Assembly: GCA_943735955.1 (NCBI GenBank)
Contig: OX030955.1
Location: 13,732,083-13,796,082 of the forward strand
Origin: Piscicola geometra
Lineage: Eukaryota > Annelida > Clitellata > Hirudinida > Piscicolidae
Length of the DNA stretch: 64,000 bases
Reading direction: 5' to 3'
Position 1 is the first letter of the stretch. Each line of letters opens with the position of its first letter. The position numbers and the translations under genes were made by a program. Below are positions 11,076-23,700 of the stretch, in pieces. The notes beneath the pieces were generated by a model, which made no database searches, had not been told where the DNA came from, and saw only the letters and a program-made list of their open reading frames with translations.

Positions 11076-11318
11076 ATCGTGTGTTTGACGTAGATTGAAT
11101 TATTAAAATTCAGCGCATGCATAATGTTTGATTTCAATGACATTTTATGATAGTTTTAAGCATAAAAGAAGGCCGAAAAAATTCAAGACATACAAGTTTT
11201 TCTCTAACTCTTTTCTCCATTGATTTGATTGGCATACTAGTGTCGTGGTGTGTCGTGGTGTGCCTGCCATGTGCAAGAACACCATTTCAGGAGGATCGAG
11301 CAGATGGAGGTTTGTATA

Positions 11319-11365
11319 CGCGCGCGCGTGTGTGTGTGTGTGTGTGTGTGTGCGTGTGTGTGTGT
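11319..11365. repeat. (CG)n/(TG)n microsatellite
   Basis: CGCGCGCG followed by about 20 TG repeats. Confidence 0.85.
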
Positions 11366-11596
11366 GCTTAGTTTGTGTCTTGGTAACCACTGTAACAACG
11401 ACGCCGACGACGAAAGGTCCGATACACAGGGAGATGCGGAGCCTGATCTGAAGAGGCACAACGAGCAGTTGAATAATAATGCCTATTTATAATGTGCCAA
11501 AACACGCAACTGAGGCGACACTTACACGACATAAGTTGGGAAACACCACATCATATACACCTTCAAGTTGCAAGTCCAACGACTTTACCATCTAAG

Positions 11597-12806
11597 TCAA
11601 CCCGCTCGCCAAGGGAGAGATGCAGAGGTACCATCGGAAGTTGAAGGAGGTGCTGTGTGATGTGCTGTGGAGTGGTGTGTTCTGTGGTTGCTGTGACTTT
11701 TTTGTGTTGCGTTATGTTGTGTTATGTTGTGTCATGTTGTGTCATGTTGTGTCATGTTGTGTCATGTTGTGTTATGTTGTGTCATGTTGTGTCATGTTGC
11801 GTTATGTTGTGTTATGTTGTGGTGCGCAGTGGTGTGGTGTGTTCAGACAATTCGTCGTAGGACAATTGAAGAAGTGAGTACCAAAACCTGATAAATTATC
11901 AGTACATACTCTTACATTTCGCGTAGAAGCATCATTGATTTACTTAAATAAATAACATTAAGTTTGAGAATCAAGAAGCTTAAAAAACAATTCCTTTCTA
12001 TAGCTTTGTTTTTAAAAAGATAATTCACTTATTTTAGTGTGCAACGTGTAAAAAATAAACAACCCTTGAAAGTTTCAAAATAAAAAAAACAACTCGTTGA
12101 TTAAGTTGCATAGTTCTCACTCCTAAATAATCTCATTGAACAACAAGATGCTCTCTTGAGGTTCCATCAAGAGAAATGTGGAGCTTGCTTCGGCTACTGT
12201 TTACTTCAACTGCTGCATCTTCCAGAGCTGCAAGGTCTGTCAATTGTTCAATACGTCAACCCTCAAGCACTAACAACACATTCGTTATGATGCAATCCTA
12301 ACTTATAACACACAAGTCCAAACTATTCTTTTACGATGGTTTGTCTAGCGCTTTTGTTCGCTTCGTAAAGGGCACTATACAAATCATTAGTGATTGATTG
12401 GTTGGTTGATTGCAAATGATGATTTTCGGTTAGCGGCTGCCATTTTGGTAGCCGCTCAAGTACATTTGTGGAATAAACGGTTTTGGGTATAGTATTTTAA
12501 AATGTTAAAATCTTAAGCCTAAATAAAAATTAACTATTTTTTAATTAGAATTTTTTTAGAATATTGGTCGTTTTGAGTCTGTCAAGAAATGGCCACAGCA
12601 AACCAAGATGGCCGCAGCAAACCAAGATGGCCGCAGGGAACCAGGTGAGCTGCCACAAAAAAGAGGAAAACTTCCACAACAACAGCAACAGTTGCAGTGC
12701 TGGCAAGGACTTCTTCTTCACCACCTCTTGCAGCCTCAGTGGCAAGAAGATTAAGAAAAGTGATGATTATGTTTGTGGCGATGAAGATGATGTGGTGATG
12801 ATTTAG
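11597..12806 (+). CDS. Possible small gene, helical/coiled-coil product, unrecognised
   Basis: Three blocks bordered by AG and GT are phase-compatible: 11597-11649 (NPLAKGEMQRYHRKLKE), 11847-11873 (TIRRRTIEE) and 12114-12234 (LLNNLIEQQDALLRFHQEKC and CFGYCLLQLLHLPELQ). Downstream at 12619-12806 is an open frame ending DDYVCGDEDDVVMI and a stop. Heptad-like leucines and charged residues suggest an alpha-helical protein. I do not recognise the family. Cautions: the middle block resembles the GACAATTCGTCGCAGG repeat at 27.25 kb, flanking sequence is repetitive, and no start codon was identified. It could be a decayed gene or chance frames. Confidence 0.3.
11700..11822. repeat. 10-bp minisatellite GTYATGTTGT
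   Basis: About eleven copies of GTTATGTTGT or GTCATGTTGT lie between candidate exons of the possible gene here. Confidence 0.9.
12345..12415 (+). mobile_element. LINE 3' end fragment (same family as 8320-10016)
   Basis: AGCGCTTTTGTTCGCTTCG, AAAGGGCACTATACAAAT and a TGATTGATTGG tail match the 3' terminus of the LINE at 8320-10016. Confidence 0.8.
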
Positions 12807-12869
12807 CTGTAGTAGGAATGTTGGTACTGTGGGGATAATTAAATTTGGTAATTTTGACAATGATGATCA

Positions 12870-12950
12870 TGGTTGATTGATTAGAGTTAGGATTGATTGA
12901 TTGATTGATTAATTAATTGATTGATTGATTGACTCATTGATTGATTGATC
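12870..12950. repeat. (TGAT)n microsatellite
   Basis: Degenerate TGATTGAT run, probably the tail of an older LINE/SINE insertion whose body is no longer recognisable. The following 400 bp (12951-13358) shows no coding blocks. Confidence 0.75.
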
Positions 12951-13362
12951 TCATCTTAATCTTTCAAGTGAGTTTCCAGCATCCAAAGAATCACTTTAGG
13001 TCTTAGTTTTTACCTCTCTCTCTATTATTTCTTTTGGCTTTTTTGTTTCTTTTGGTTAGCCCATGTAGTGCTACTATTCGAAGTATATAGGCAAGGTATT
13101 AAGAAATTAAAAACGCGTGGGAAAGGTAAATCATGAAGCGGGCGTAGAGAGACGCAAGGAAACTTGTCTTGATTCCAGATCATGGGACAACTTGTTTTTT
13201 TATAGTTTTTTTTCCTAATCTTGAAATCTTGATGAATTTTAAATCTTCATTAGAACCAGTTAGGATTTCTGATAGGCATGCTTTTTTTTGAGTTAAGCTA
13301 ATAAACTGATTTTTTAAAATTTTCTGTATCTTGTTTAAGGCGTAGTTCTTGAAGTTTCTTAA

Positions 13363-14928
13363 CCCTTAAACACCAACCCGGGTCGATTCGACCCATACCA
13401 TTCTTCAATCGCTCACTGTTTTTTATTGTGAAGTTATTTTGTTGTAATTTCATGACTTTTTCTAATTATTTATTGACAATTTAACACACTTTCCAGATAA
13501 GAGATATCATTTATAGTTTCGGTTTTACAGTATTCTATAATTTTTTAGTAACGTTCGCGTCTCTATGGGTCGAAACGACCCATGAAATGAATAACACGAA
13601 TTGAATAGCTTAGGTTAAATATTTTATAAAAAAAATTTCACAATCACAAAATTAGCAGTTTATTTATTTATAGTTAGTGAAATTAATACATAATGGACAT
13701 TTGCGACAATGTTAGACAGTTGTTTTGAATGTGGGAGAGTTTATTAACGAGAAAGCTTCTTTATATATGGTAGGAGGGACAAGGTTATAAAGTACGTTAG
13801 TCCTAGAAGCGCCAGTGCATGAGCGCATGTGCGTGCTTATATGTGGACCGCTATAATGTAGGCCACTACAAATGCATTTTCTGCTGCACTACTGTCTTGG
13901 CTGATGAGTTAGAAAGTACTGGGTGATTAAGAATAATTTTTATATTGCTTTCATCATCATATTTGTCTCATATATCTCTGCTATTAAAATTTTAAAAAGC
14001 TGCTTTTTCTTCACTTTTTTTACGTTTAAATTCACGCCAGAAGATGAAAAGATTGAATGCTGAAACGTCTATCATATGTTAAAAAAACAATTTGGCTAAT
14101 GAACTGTTTATTTTCTACTAATATATGCCATACTCATGATAGTAACACCAACTAGTTTTTCTTTTTTCTCTTTAACTTCTTTGGGTAATACTCGAAGATT
14201 TATCCATACCGAACTCACCATATACATATAGTAATATACATATACAGTTCTCACTAATCCAATACAGCGATTTTGCATTTCACGGAGTAATTCTAGTAAA
14301 GTAAAAAATTACTCGTAACAACTGTTAGTCAAGCATCCTGATGTTCTATCAGGTTGATTACAGCAGCCATTCCCAAATTTTCGAATTGTCTCACCTCCAT
14401 GATCATCACCAAAAAATGACTTTATTTTCAAACAATACCCCGTTTTGGCATCACAAAGGCACTGAACTTAAAGTCATCTTTTCCCGATTTAAATGGCATG
14501 TACTGCTCTAAACTGAAACGACTTCAAAATGGTAAAACCTTTTAATCCACCTTCACATGCTCATATGGAATTTGATAGTTTTTATTGCCACATGTCATGA
14601 TCAGCGCCCAGTGGAGCAAACTTTGTTTATTGGCTTAAAAAACTTCTGATATTAATTAAATCAAATCTTAGACATTTAGATATCAACTCACATATATTTC
14701 GTGATATTAATTGGCTAATACACAGACAACAGTCTTTGACCACATTGCCTCTACCATTATAAACCCCTATTAGGATAGTGGCATCTTTTTAAAATAGGAT
14801 AAATTCAGATAATTATTTATAAAAATATATGAAAATTTATACCAAAACACCTTAACTAAAAACAATTTTTTTTAGTGAAAAAATCGTTGAAATATGCGAT
14901 GGGTCGATTCGACCAGCGGACGCCAAAG
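13363..14928 (-). mobile_element. Decayed piggyBac-type element A
   Basis: It is flanked by TTAA at 13359-13362 and 14929-14932. The left end reads CCCTTAAACACCAACC then GGGTCGATTCGACCC; the right end mirrors it with GGGTCGATTCGACC and GGCGTCCGC-type sequence. Frames on the minus strand around 14250-14520 give piggyBac transposase-like text (CDAKTGY, then LLELLREM and a TV-rich end) broken by stops. GGGTCGAAACGACCC at 13566 is a further subterminal palindrome. Confidence 0.7.
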
Positions 14929-15243
14929 TTAATTAAATCAAATTTTAGACATTTAGATATTAACTCACATATATTTCGTGATATTAATTGGCTAATACAC
15001 AGACAACAGTCTTTGACCACAATGCCTGTAATGGTTCGCCTATTAGGATAGTGACATCTTTTTTAAAAAGAAGTAAATTCAGATAATTATTTATAAAAAT
15101 AGATTTAAAAAAAGATAGTGACATCTTTTTAAAAAAAAGTGAATTTTGACAATTATTTATACAAATATATGAAAATGTTATAAAAATTCACTATAACTCA
15201 TAAAAATAGTATTTTTAGTGAAAACATCGTTGAAATATGCGAT
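14644..15243. repeat. Tandem duplication of the piggyBac A right end
   Basis: The stretch at about 14644-14900 (TCACATATATTTCGTGATAT, then ACAGACAACAGTCTTTGACC) is repeated at 14934-15243. The second copy has lost the GGGTCGATTCGACC palindrome (it reads GGGTTTGATCC). The duplication begins at the TTAA junction. Confidence 0.8.
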
Positions 15244-15249
15244 GGGTTT

Positions 15250-16640
15250 GATCCGGCTTCGGCCTCTGAAAAATTTTACGGCTTCCGTTTCCTGATCTGG
15301 ATTCCCACTGAAAGGGTGTCACACGAGACAATCTTTTAACTGAAACATTTTTTTAAACAAGGCGGAGTTTATTTTTGATTTTTAAATTTTTTCTCTTTTT
15401 TTCTTAGTTAGAGATGTTTTAGGAATTAAATTGTTTTTTGCATTCTAGATTTTTAGTTATAATTTTTTTTGCATTATAGATTTTTAATTCTAAGTTTTTT
15501 TATATTCCTATTTAAATTATTCTTATGAATATTTTTTTATTATATGTGCTATATTGCGGCATACATAACAATATAACTTGAATATTGAGTTACTGTCAAC
15601 CAAATTTTTGAATTAATAATTTTTTTAAAAATTTAGCTTTTTTAAATAAAATTTGAGAGCCGAAGCTAGTTTGACTCCGGATAAATCAAGCAAATGTTGG
15701 TAAAGGTATTTAAATTATTTATATTGTTTGGCACATATAACACCATGAAATAAATTCGTGTTCGACCGAATATTTAACCGAGGTGTTTGTATTCACGGAT
15801 AGAAATAGAATAGAATTCAGTGCAACTCTATTCGACAACATACTCTAATAATAATATGGTTTGAAAACATTTAAGACACTCTCATTAAAAAATTTTTCAT
15901 TATGTCTTTTAAGAACATATATGAAGAATAAGAGTTGTAGGAATGCAATTTGAACTCACTTCTGCTCTTTAACGATTTGAGAATTTTCAGCTCAAAATTT
16001 CAAATATTGTTTATTATTCACGTGATGCATACCAAAGAATCTAAATTAACCCTCAAAGCAATAAAATGTGTTTTTCCTATTTGTTGGTATGACAATCAAA
16101 AACTATCCCATAGACACAAAATATTACCATATCAAAATTTTATTTTATAGTCTAAGTAAAATACCGTAATATTAAGTGTTACTTTCAATGGCTGAGTAAT
16201 TCAAGTCTGCCCTGTTATATTACCAATTAAACTAATTGCGATGCTGTGATTTTACAACATTTTAAAATCATATTTAATTTTTTTGTACCCGAATTTGTTA
16301 TATACATATACATATAGTATACATATACAAATAGTATACATATACTATATATATATAAGGTGTTTACTAACAGTAATCAATTTCTTGCATGAATATCGAT
16401 TCGTGACAACCAGCTTAATAATAGTTTTCACATAAATGCCTTTGAAACCTTTTGCTTTAAAGAGAAGTGGGTAAAACCATTTGTAAAAATATTTGGGTAG
16501 AGCTTATGAAAACAATTATGCAATAATGAACAATACTTTCCTTATTAATCAATTATAAATATTATACAATTCTCAGATTAATATTTTCAAATTTATTTAA
16601 GAACTCAAATTTCGAATGTTTTCAACGATTCCATGTTTCA
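15250..16640. other. AT-rich stretch without recognisable gene
   Basis: Homopolymer-rich DNA with a palindromic TATACATATA cluster at 16300-16355. Short open frames show no conserved blocks. I see nothing supportable here. Confidence 0.5.
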
Positions 16641-16642
16641 AC

Positions 16643-17185
16643 CATAGGCGTCTCCAGAAAATGTCAAAGGGGGAAGGAAAAACAACGACCCAAAGCTCCA
16701 CAGCAAAATTTTCAGAAAAAAAATACACGGCACTACAGTAAAAACAAAATAATAATGACTTTCCTATTTTTAAACAAATGATATTCAAACAGTCATTTTA
16801 TTCTTTAATAAAAATTTAGATTTTTTTACATAACATGCGTAGGCATAGCCCATGCTTATATCAAAATAGGAAACCAAAGCAACCAATTATAACACTATAA
16901 AACACAATAAATCAATAAATTACCTTCTCAAAAGTTAACATGATTACCTTTAAATGCCAATATATTCGACACTTTTAATTTTTTTTTACGAAAATAAAAA
17001 TATTTTTGTATAATGTTACAAAAATTTGAATTAATAAATTTTTTTACTTTGAGTTGCTTTTTATAGACCAAATGTGTTTTACTTTAAATAAATAAAAGCC
17101 AAAAAATATTAGTTATAAAATAAATGATAATTTCTAGAGTGAGAAACGTGTGCCCCCCCCTTGTTCTTATGTGCGACCGCCCATG
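16643..17185. mobile_element. Small non-autonomous hAT-like element (543 bp)
   Basis: The ends are CATAGGCGTCTCC and CGACCGCCCATG (inverted CATRGGCG). Flanks GTTTCAAC (16635-16642) and GTTTCATC (17186-17193) match at 7 of 8, a good hAT-type target duplication. The interior is AT-rich and non-coding. The terminus resembles those of the elements at 37348-40076 and 46032-48150. Confidence 0.65.
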
Positions 17186-17193
17186 GTTTCATC

Positions 17194-17703
17194 GTTTTAT
17201 TTATTTACAAGATTAAAAATTACACGGTGAACTAAAACTTATTAGCCCAAGCGCTGTTGGTGTGTTGCAATGTCTTGAAATTGGGAAGGTAAGTCATTTG
17301 GAATTTTTAAAAATAAATATAGAATATTATTACATAACTCTGCAATAGCGCGGCCAAGGTGTCATAGTCATTGCAAAGAAAGGCGCTCACAGGAAACAAT
17401 GGCACAGAGTACCTGTTCTCGTATGAGAACAACATCAGTCACTGATGGCTCTTTAAATCTTATCGAAAGATATTCAATGTAATGGTTATTATAAACTCAT
17501 GTATACTCTCCTTTTCATTCAAGAAAAGCATTTAAATAAGATAGTTCAATCGGTACCTCGAAACACATCAAGCAATATTTTATGAGTATATTCCTAAGTT
17601 TGTTTTATGTGTATCTTTAAAAGTTATTTATTAAAAAATATTTCATAATAGTTCTAACCAGTCCCATCTAAGGCATCTTTAAACACCAACTGGTCACTCA
17701 ACG
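17194..17703. promoter_or_regulatory. Upstream region of the ADAM gene
   Basis: About 510 bp between the hAT-like element and the ADAM start codon. It is AT-rich with no clear TATA box at a fixed distance. It presumably contains the promoter, inferred from position only. Confidence 0.3.
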
Positions 17704-20700
17704 ATGCCGATGAATACATTAAAATGCGTCTTGCTGCTGTGGCTGGTGGCAGCTTGTCAGTGCGATCAAGTCGTCATTTTCATCGACGGACTCCCTTCAA
17801 ACTCAACCCTTCAAAAGGTTTATCGAAAATGTTTATGTAAAGGTTCAAAAATCCATTAGTTCTCTTATTAAATCATTCTTCCTTACATTTTAACGATTTG
17901 ACTTTTAAACATATATCAGGAAGAAACAATCGTTTTTATAAAGTTTATAAATGCATTTTTTAGCTTAACTTATTTTCTTACTTATTTTTTGACGTTGTAG
18001 ATAAAATTATAGTTTGAAAATGTAAAAAACTGGGATTAAAATGGCAAAAAACTGTCAATACGAACGCTTCAACTTCAACTCCACTGCACAGGGTCAGCAC
18101 GCCAGACAAATGAGCCTGCAGATCTCGCACCAAAATGTCTCTTTCACCGTCGATCTTCTCCTCAACACGTTAAACCACTTTTTAGTTTTATTAATTGGAC
18201 ATACTTCAACTGGAATCGTTAATCAGCGCTCTTGAGTTTATTTAAAAGCAGTAAATATTTTTATTCGGTTGATTAATTTAACTAAATACTTTTAGCGTTA
18301 AAGTCCTTTAGTCTATGAAATACTTATTATTTTACCGCGATGGAAACGTATAAAAACTTTTAATTTGAACCAATCACAGGATGTTATTGTCTGCAGACTT
18401 CCGGGAAAAAGTGCTCACTCCTGAAGGCAGTTACTACAGAGAAACAAACCAGGTAAAGAAACTATTTCATTCAATTTGCCAACCAACCACTTTGTTCATT
18501 TCATTCGATCCTCCTGCCACAGAGCGAAGACTTCTGCTTCTACTTGGGGGAAGTGAGAGGCGAGTCGGACTCGTCTGCCGCCTTCACTTCGTGCCCTGCT
18601 CTCAAGTTTCACAAAACTTTAAACAAAATATTTTAATTATATCTTTTAAAATGGTCTTTTATAAGAAAAAATAAATTAAAGTTATTCTAATCATCAACCA
18701 CAAACACGAGCACTTTAATAACAGTTTTTACAGCAACCTTAAACGTTTCAACAACAACACAAACACTTCAACAACAACAACACAGTGGCTTTTTCAGAGT
18801 ACGCAACAAGACGTGGCACTTGAGCAACAGCAACGAAAACGAATTGCAAATCAGCACCGAAGACAACAACAACATCGCCACCTGGTACCATGGTAGGTCG
18901 ACAGTGTTTGCACATTTCAATGCAAACCTTCAAAGCTTTCATGCTGATTGACATGCTGAAACAAAATCTTTTGTAATTTAACTTATTCTCCACTCAAGAT
19001 ATTTCAGGTCTCCGTCATAAAATCTGGCAAAGCGCCACACTCAAGAAAAGAAGAGTATGCATGTTTTTTCTTGAATGGATTTAATGTTGAATATCATTTC
19101 CAAAGGATTCCTTTTTGAGTTTATCGCCATATAAACTTAGTAAATAAATAAATCAACTCAGAGGAAAAGGAGCGTGCAAGAAGACTTTTTCGAAGACAAG
19201 TATGTGTTGGAACTCTATCTAGTGGCCGACTACCAGCTGGTGGTTCATTCTCTTCATATTACTTGAATTTTTATATTTCAAAGCAAGTCAAAATAGGCTA
19301 AGAAGTTAATGTTTGTTGGTGAAAATAGCAGTATCAAGATTCGCTTAAAATCGCAACATTTTTTTCAAGTTTTTTGATTTATTTTCTTTATAGTTGAATA
19401 ATCTTTTTCTATGAAATTAATTATTACAAATTTTCAGTTGGTTAACAACGCTAACGACATAAACAGAACGATAGTTTTCCTAAAAGAGACCGCGAACGCT
19501 GCTAACCTGGTTTGTTCATCTACCTACGAATATTTTTATTATGACAAAGAAATGAAAAATTTCCATTCACTAGAAAAATTATAATCTTAAAGTTTAAAAA
19601 CAATAATACAAATATTCCAGTTATACCAAACGGTTGGAGTGCATGTGCTGTTGGTTGGGTTGGAAGTGTGGAGTGGAGGAAATAAGTTTGTAGTTTCTTC
19701 AAATAGTACAGCTTCTGTGAAGCGATTCTACAGCTACCGTTTCAACAGCATCAGCACCTATAACGACAATGCTTACTTCGTCACGTGAGTTCATAAGAAC
19801 TCAACTACAGAAGTATCTTCATAATAATTAATTAGTTTTCTTGAAACTATAAATTATTAATTAACATATTTATTCCAGTGGAACCGTTTTCGATGCATCC
19901 ATTCTTGGACTGGCAATGATTCGCTCCATGTGTTCGCAAGTGAATTCTGGAGGCGCTCTGATGGTCTGCCATACACGACGCGATCCATCCTGCCAGATTA
20001 TTATATTCATTTTCATTTTTTCATATATCATATTTATAAAACTAGTTTACATTAAAAAAATATCATTTCTTCTTCAATTACTCTATCAAATTCTTTCAGG
20101 GAATAAGAGACCGAACTGACGTGACAGGAGCCATTTTGGCGCATGAAATCGGCCACAACTTTGGCTTGTACCACGACACTGCCGACTGCCAATGCGAAAG
20201 TGCAACAGTCAACTGCATCATGAGTGCATATGCCAGGTAGGTGATGACCTTCAAAAGTATTCATTGACAATTTTTTTTCAAACAACCATTTCAGATTTTG
20301 ACGAATTAAATCTTATTTTGACAGTGTCTCGAAGGCTGGACTCCATTTTTCGTCTTGTTCGAAACGAGAGTTCGAGCTGTTGCGTAACCTGGGCACAGAC
20401 ATCTGTCTGCACAACGCTCCAAAAACTTTGAGCAAGTACCTAGCCTGTGTGGCAATGGCGTCCTGGAGGTGGGAGAACAGTGTGATTGTGGCAGAATGCC
20501 TTCCAACGTGGGTTTTCAGTTTATGATACTAAAATATCCAAATATCCGCTTAAATACATTTTCTTTGTTTTAAAAAAGTTAAGTAGAACAAACATGCAAA
20601 CTTTAAAATTCAAAAAATATATTTATTTTCCTTTTTCAATCCTACCCCATTCAGCTCTGCAACAGTGCCTGCTGCAACAGCTGTCAACTAACGCCAGTGT

Positions 20701-23700
20701 CTCAATGCGCCCAAGGCGAGTGTTGTGACGTTACTGCATGCAGACTCAGAGGCCAGGGCTCCACTTGCAGAGCGGCTAAATCTCCCTGTGACCTTGCTGA
20801 GACCTGCAACGGCCAATCGATGTCTTGCCCAGCTGACATCACTCTCCACAGAGGCACCGCGTGTACCATTCATAATGTTAGATAAACTTTACCTAATTTA
20901 ATAACATTTTCATCAACATTTTCTAAAAGTGGTGTTCTACAATTTTGATTTTAAGTATAAAAAAACGTTGCTAACCCTCCCTAAGGCACCAGGCTTCTGC
21001 TTCGATGGGTTTTGTCAGAATCGAGATGTGCAGTGCAAGCTAATATTTGGAGACACTGCTAGAGATGGAATTCCCCAATGCTATGAGTTCAACTACGCTG
21101 GTTCACAGCATGGATTCTGTGACAAGAGCTTTGCGTACACAGACGACTGGTCCTACAGCTACACTTCCTGCTCAGTAGAGTGAGATTTTATAAATTAATT
21201 GCTTTTAATTCAGTCAAAGTTTGTTGCTTGTTGCCATTCGTTAATCTCGGTAAGGAATGGACTTGCATCTGCTTCAGCCTGTACAGCGCCTATACAAGCC
21301 CACTCTAGAGTGGCAGTCTCTGCTACAGATTGAACACACAAAGCTTGATTTGACTGCTGGCTGATTGTCTTTTCTGCGCGAACTTTTTTTCACTGACAAG
21401 CTGGAGAATTTTGGCTTCTTCCAATTCAAGTTCTACACGCACAACCTGTGTTCCAGATGCATCTATCGTAAGCAAGTTATTCCCAGCAGTGTTATTTTCG
21501 TAAAGAAAACGAAAACGAAAACGACAATTCTGAATAATCGTTCCACGAAAACGAAAATAAAAACTAAATTTATTTTCAAAACGAAAACGAAAATAAAAAC
21601 TATAATTATTTCCAAAACGAAACTGAAATAAAAACTATAATTATTTTCAAAACGAAAATTAAATAAATTTTTATGATATGCCATAATATGCAAATGAATA
21701 ACTTTTATTAAAAATACATGTCTTTGTTATAAACATTATCCTCAGGCTTTATGAAAGTAGCGCCATTTATCAAACATCATTTTATTACCGCTTCGCTTTG
21801 TCAATTAAATTATCACTTATTTTAATCATAGATTTGTTGTTATATTTCAAATTTGTTGTTAATCAATAATTAACGTAAAAAATTCTTATAATATTTCAAT
21901 TAACCGCTTAATTTTTTAAACTCATTTGTTGTTAATATACTGTTCTCATAGATATCCCACAAACAACAAGTAGTATATAGTATATAATATATCTATGACT
22001 GTTCTATTTTACCGTTTCATTTTATGATCAATTAATTTTTTTAGATATCAAAAAATAGTGTTTAAAGTTGTAAATTAATATATTTCCAAAACTAAAATGA
22101 AAATAAAAACTATAATTATTTTTAAAACTGAAACAAAAACAAAAATTATAATTATTTTCAAAACGAAAACGAAAATAAAAACTTTAATTATTTTCAAAAC
22201 GAAAACGAAAATAAAAACTATAATTAATTCCAAAACGAAACTGAAATAAAAACTATAATTAATTCCAAAACGAAACTGAAATAAAAACTATAATTATTTT
22301 ATGAAACGAAAATAACACTGATTTCCAGGTGCTGACATTGATCTCTATAGATCGCGCTTGCAGCATTATCTTCAAACTCTGATCGTAATTTTTCGTGTTT
22401 TTCTTTTTGTCTTCAGACGAGCCAGGTTGAAAAGACTGCCGTCTGATCGGGAGTGAAGATATTCACCTTCTGTTGATGCTCCAAAGGCACGTTTCAGCAC
22501 AACAGCAAATAAGATGCCAAAGAGAGTAGAGGTGAAAACACAGCCTTGCCTGACGCTATTGTGGTTTTCATAAGCACTTTATGTCGACCCATTCTGCACA
22601 GTGCTTTTCATATTTTCGTGGAACGACTTAATTATGCTCAAAAGTTTTGGTGACAACCAATCTTTGCCAAAATGGTAAAGATTTCGTTCTTGCTGACAAG
22701 ATCAAACGCTTTGGTTAGGTCTATGAAGGCTTGGAAGAGCGGATTTTGGTTTTTTTGCAATTTTCTGAGTATAAAGATCGAATTTATGGTTGATCTCTCT
22801 GCACGGGACCCAGCTTGTGATTTAGAATTTTGTGAATTAGTTTATCATAATCAAGCGGGCGCAGATAAGGGGCCAGGAGGCCTCTTATTCCGCGGCACGA
22901 CAAAACGACTCCAAACATTTTTTGTTCACAGTCCACGATTCAAGCTGGATGGCTTAAATCGTTGACATTATTTGGAATTAGTTAAAAAAATAAATCTGTT
23001 TTTTTACATTTGATAAAACATTTTTTTAATTGTGTAAACGTATTGGTATTTACGATATTTATTTTTCGTTTCGTTTTCCTTAGGAACAGCCTATGTGGAG
23101 CTGTGCAGTGTAACACGCTTTTTAGGACTTTCTTTAGAGAATTCAACTGGAGATTTTTTTCCACAAAGTTTTATAACCAAAGTCCTTGTTACAGTGGTGT
23201 TTTCGATGTTGGCATAGACACTTTTGATCCTGGATTTGCTCCAAATGGTTCTCCGTGCGGCCAAGACAAGGTGTCTGAATCATAACTTCTAAGTATTTGA
23301 AAATACTTATATAAATATTTTAAAAGTAGAAAAACTTTAAAAAAATTTATTTAAAACTACCACAACTACTATTTCTGGTAGATGTGTTTGAATAAAATCT
23401 GCATTCCAGTTCAAAACGTGCTGTCCACTAATCCTTGTCCAACCTGTGTCAATGGGGTAGGCTGCACATTTAATCAAACTAAAAAGATGTTGTACCATAC
23501 TTTCAATTTAAAACTAAATGTTTAAGTTATCAATTATATTAGTTGTAAAGTAATGAATTTTCTTATAAGTATATTTTTTATATTATGGGGCACAACAGAA
23601 GTGTGGCAGTGATGGGAAATGTCATTGTGATGAAGGGTATGAAGGAAATTCCTGTGAATTCCAGAAGAGTACAACACCTTCTAGATTAACAACCCAGACC

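Noticed and set aside
18041..18091. ADAM exon 2 extended upstream to include MAKNCQYERFNF
   Set aside because: No AG acceptor exists between the in-frame stop at 18023 and 18090. The acceptor at 18090-18091 gives the phase that fits exon 1.
23391..23410. Acceptor CCAG at 23406-23409 for the ADAM EGF exon
   Set aside because: It puts CPTCVNG out of frame. The acceptor ending at 23381 gives MCLNKICIPVQNV and the correct phase.
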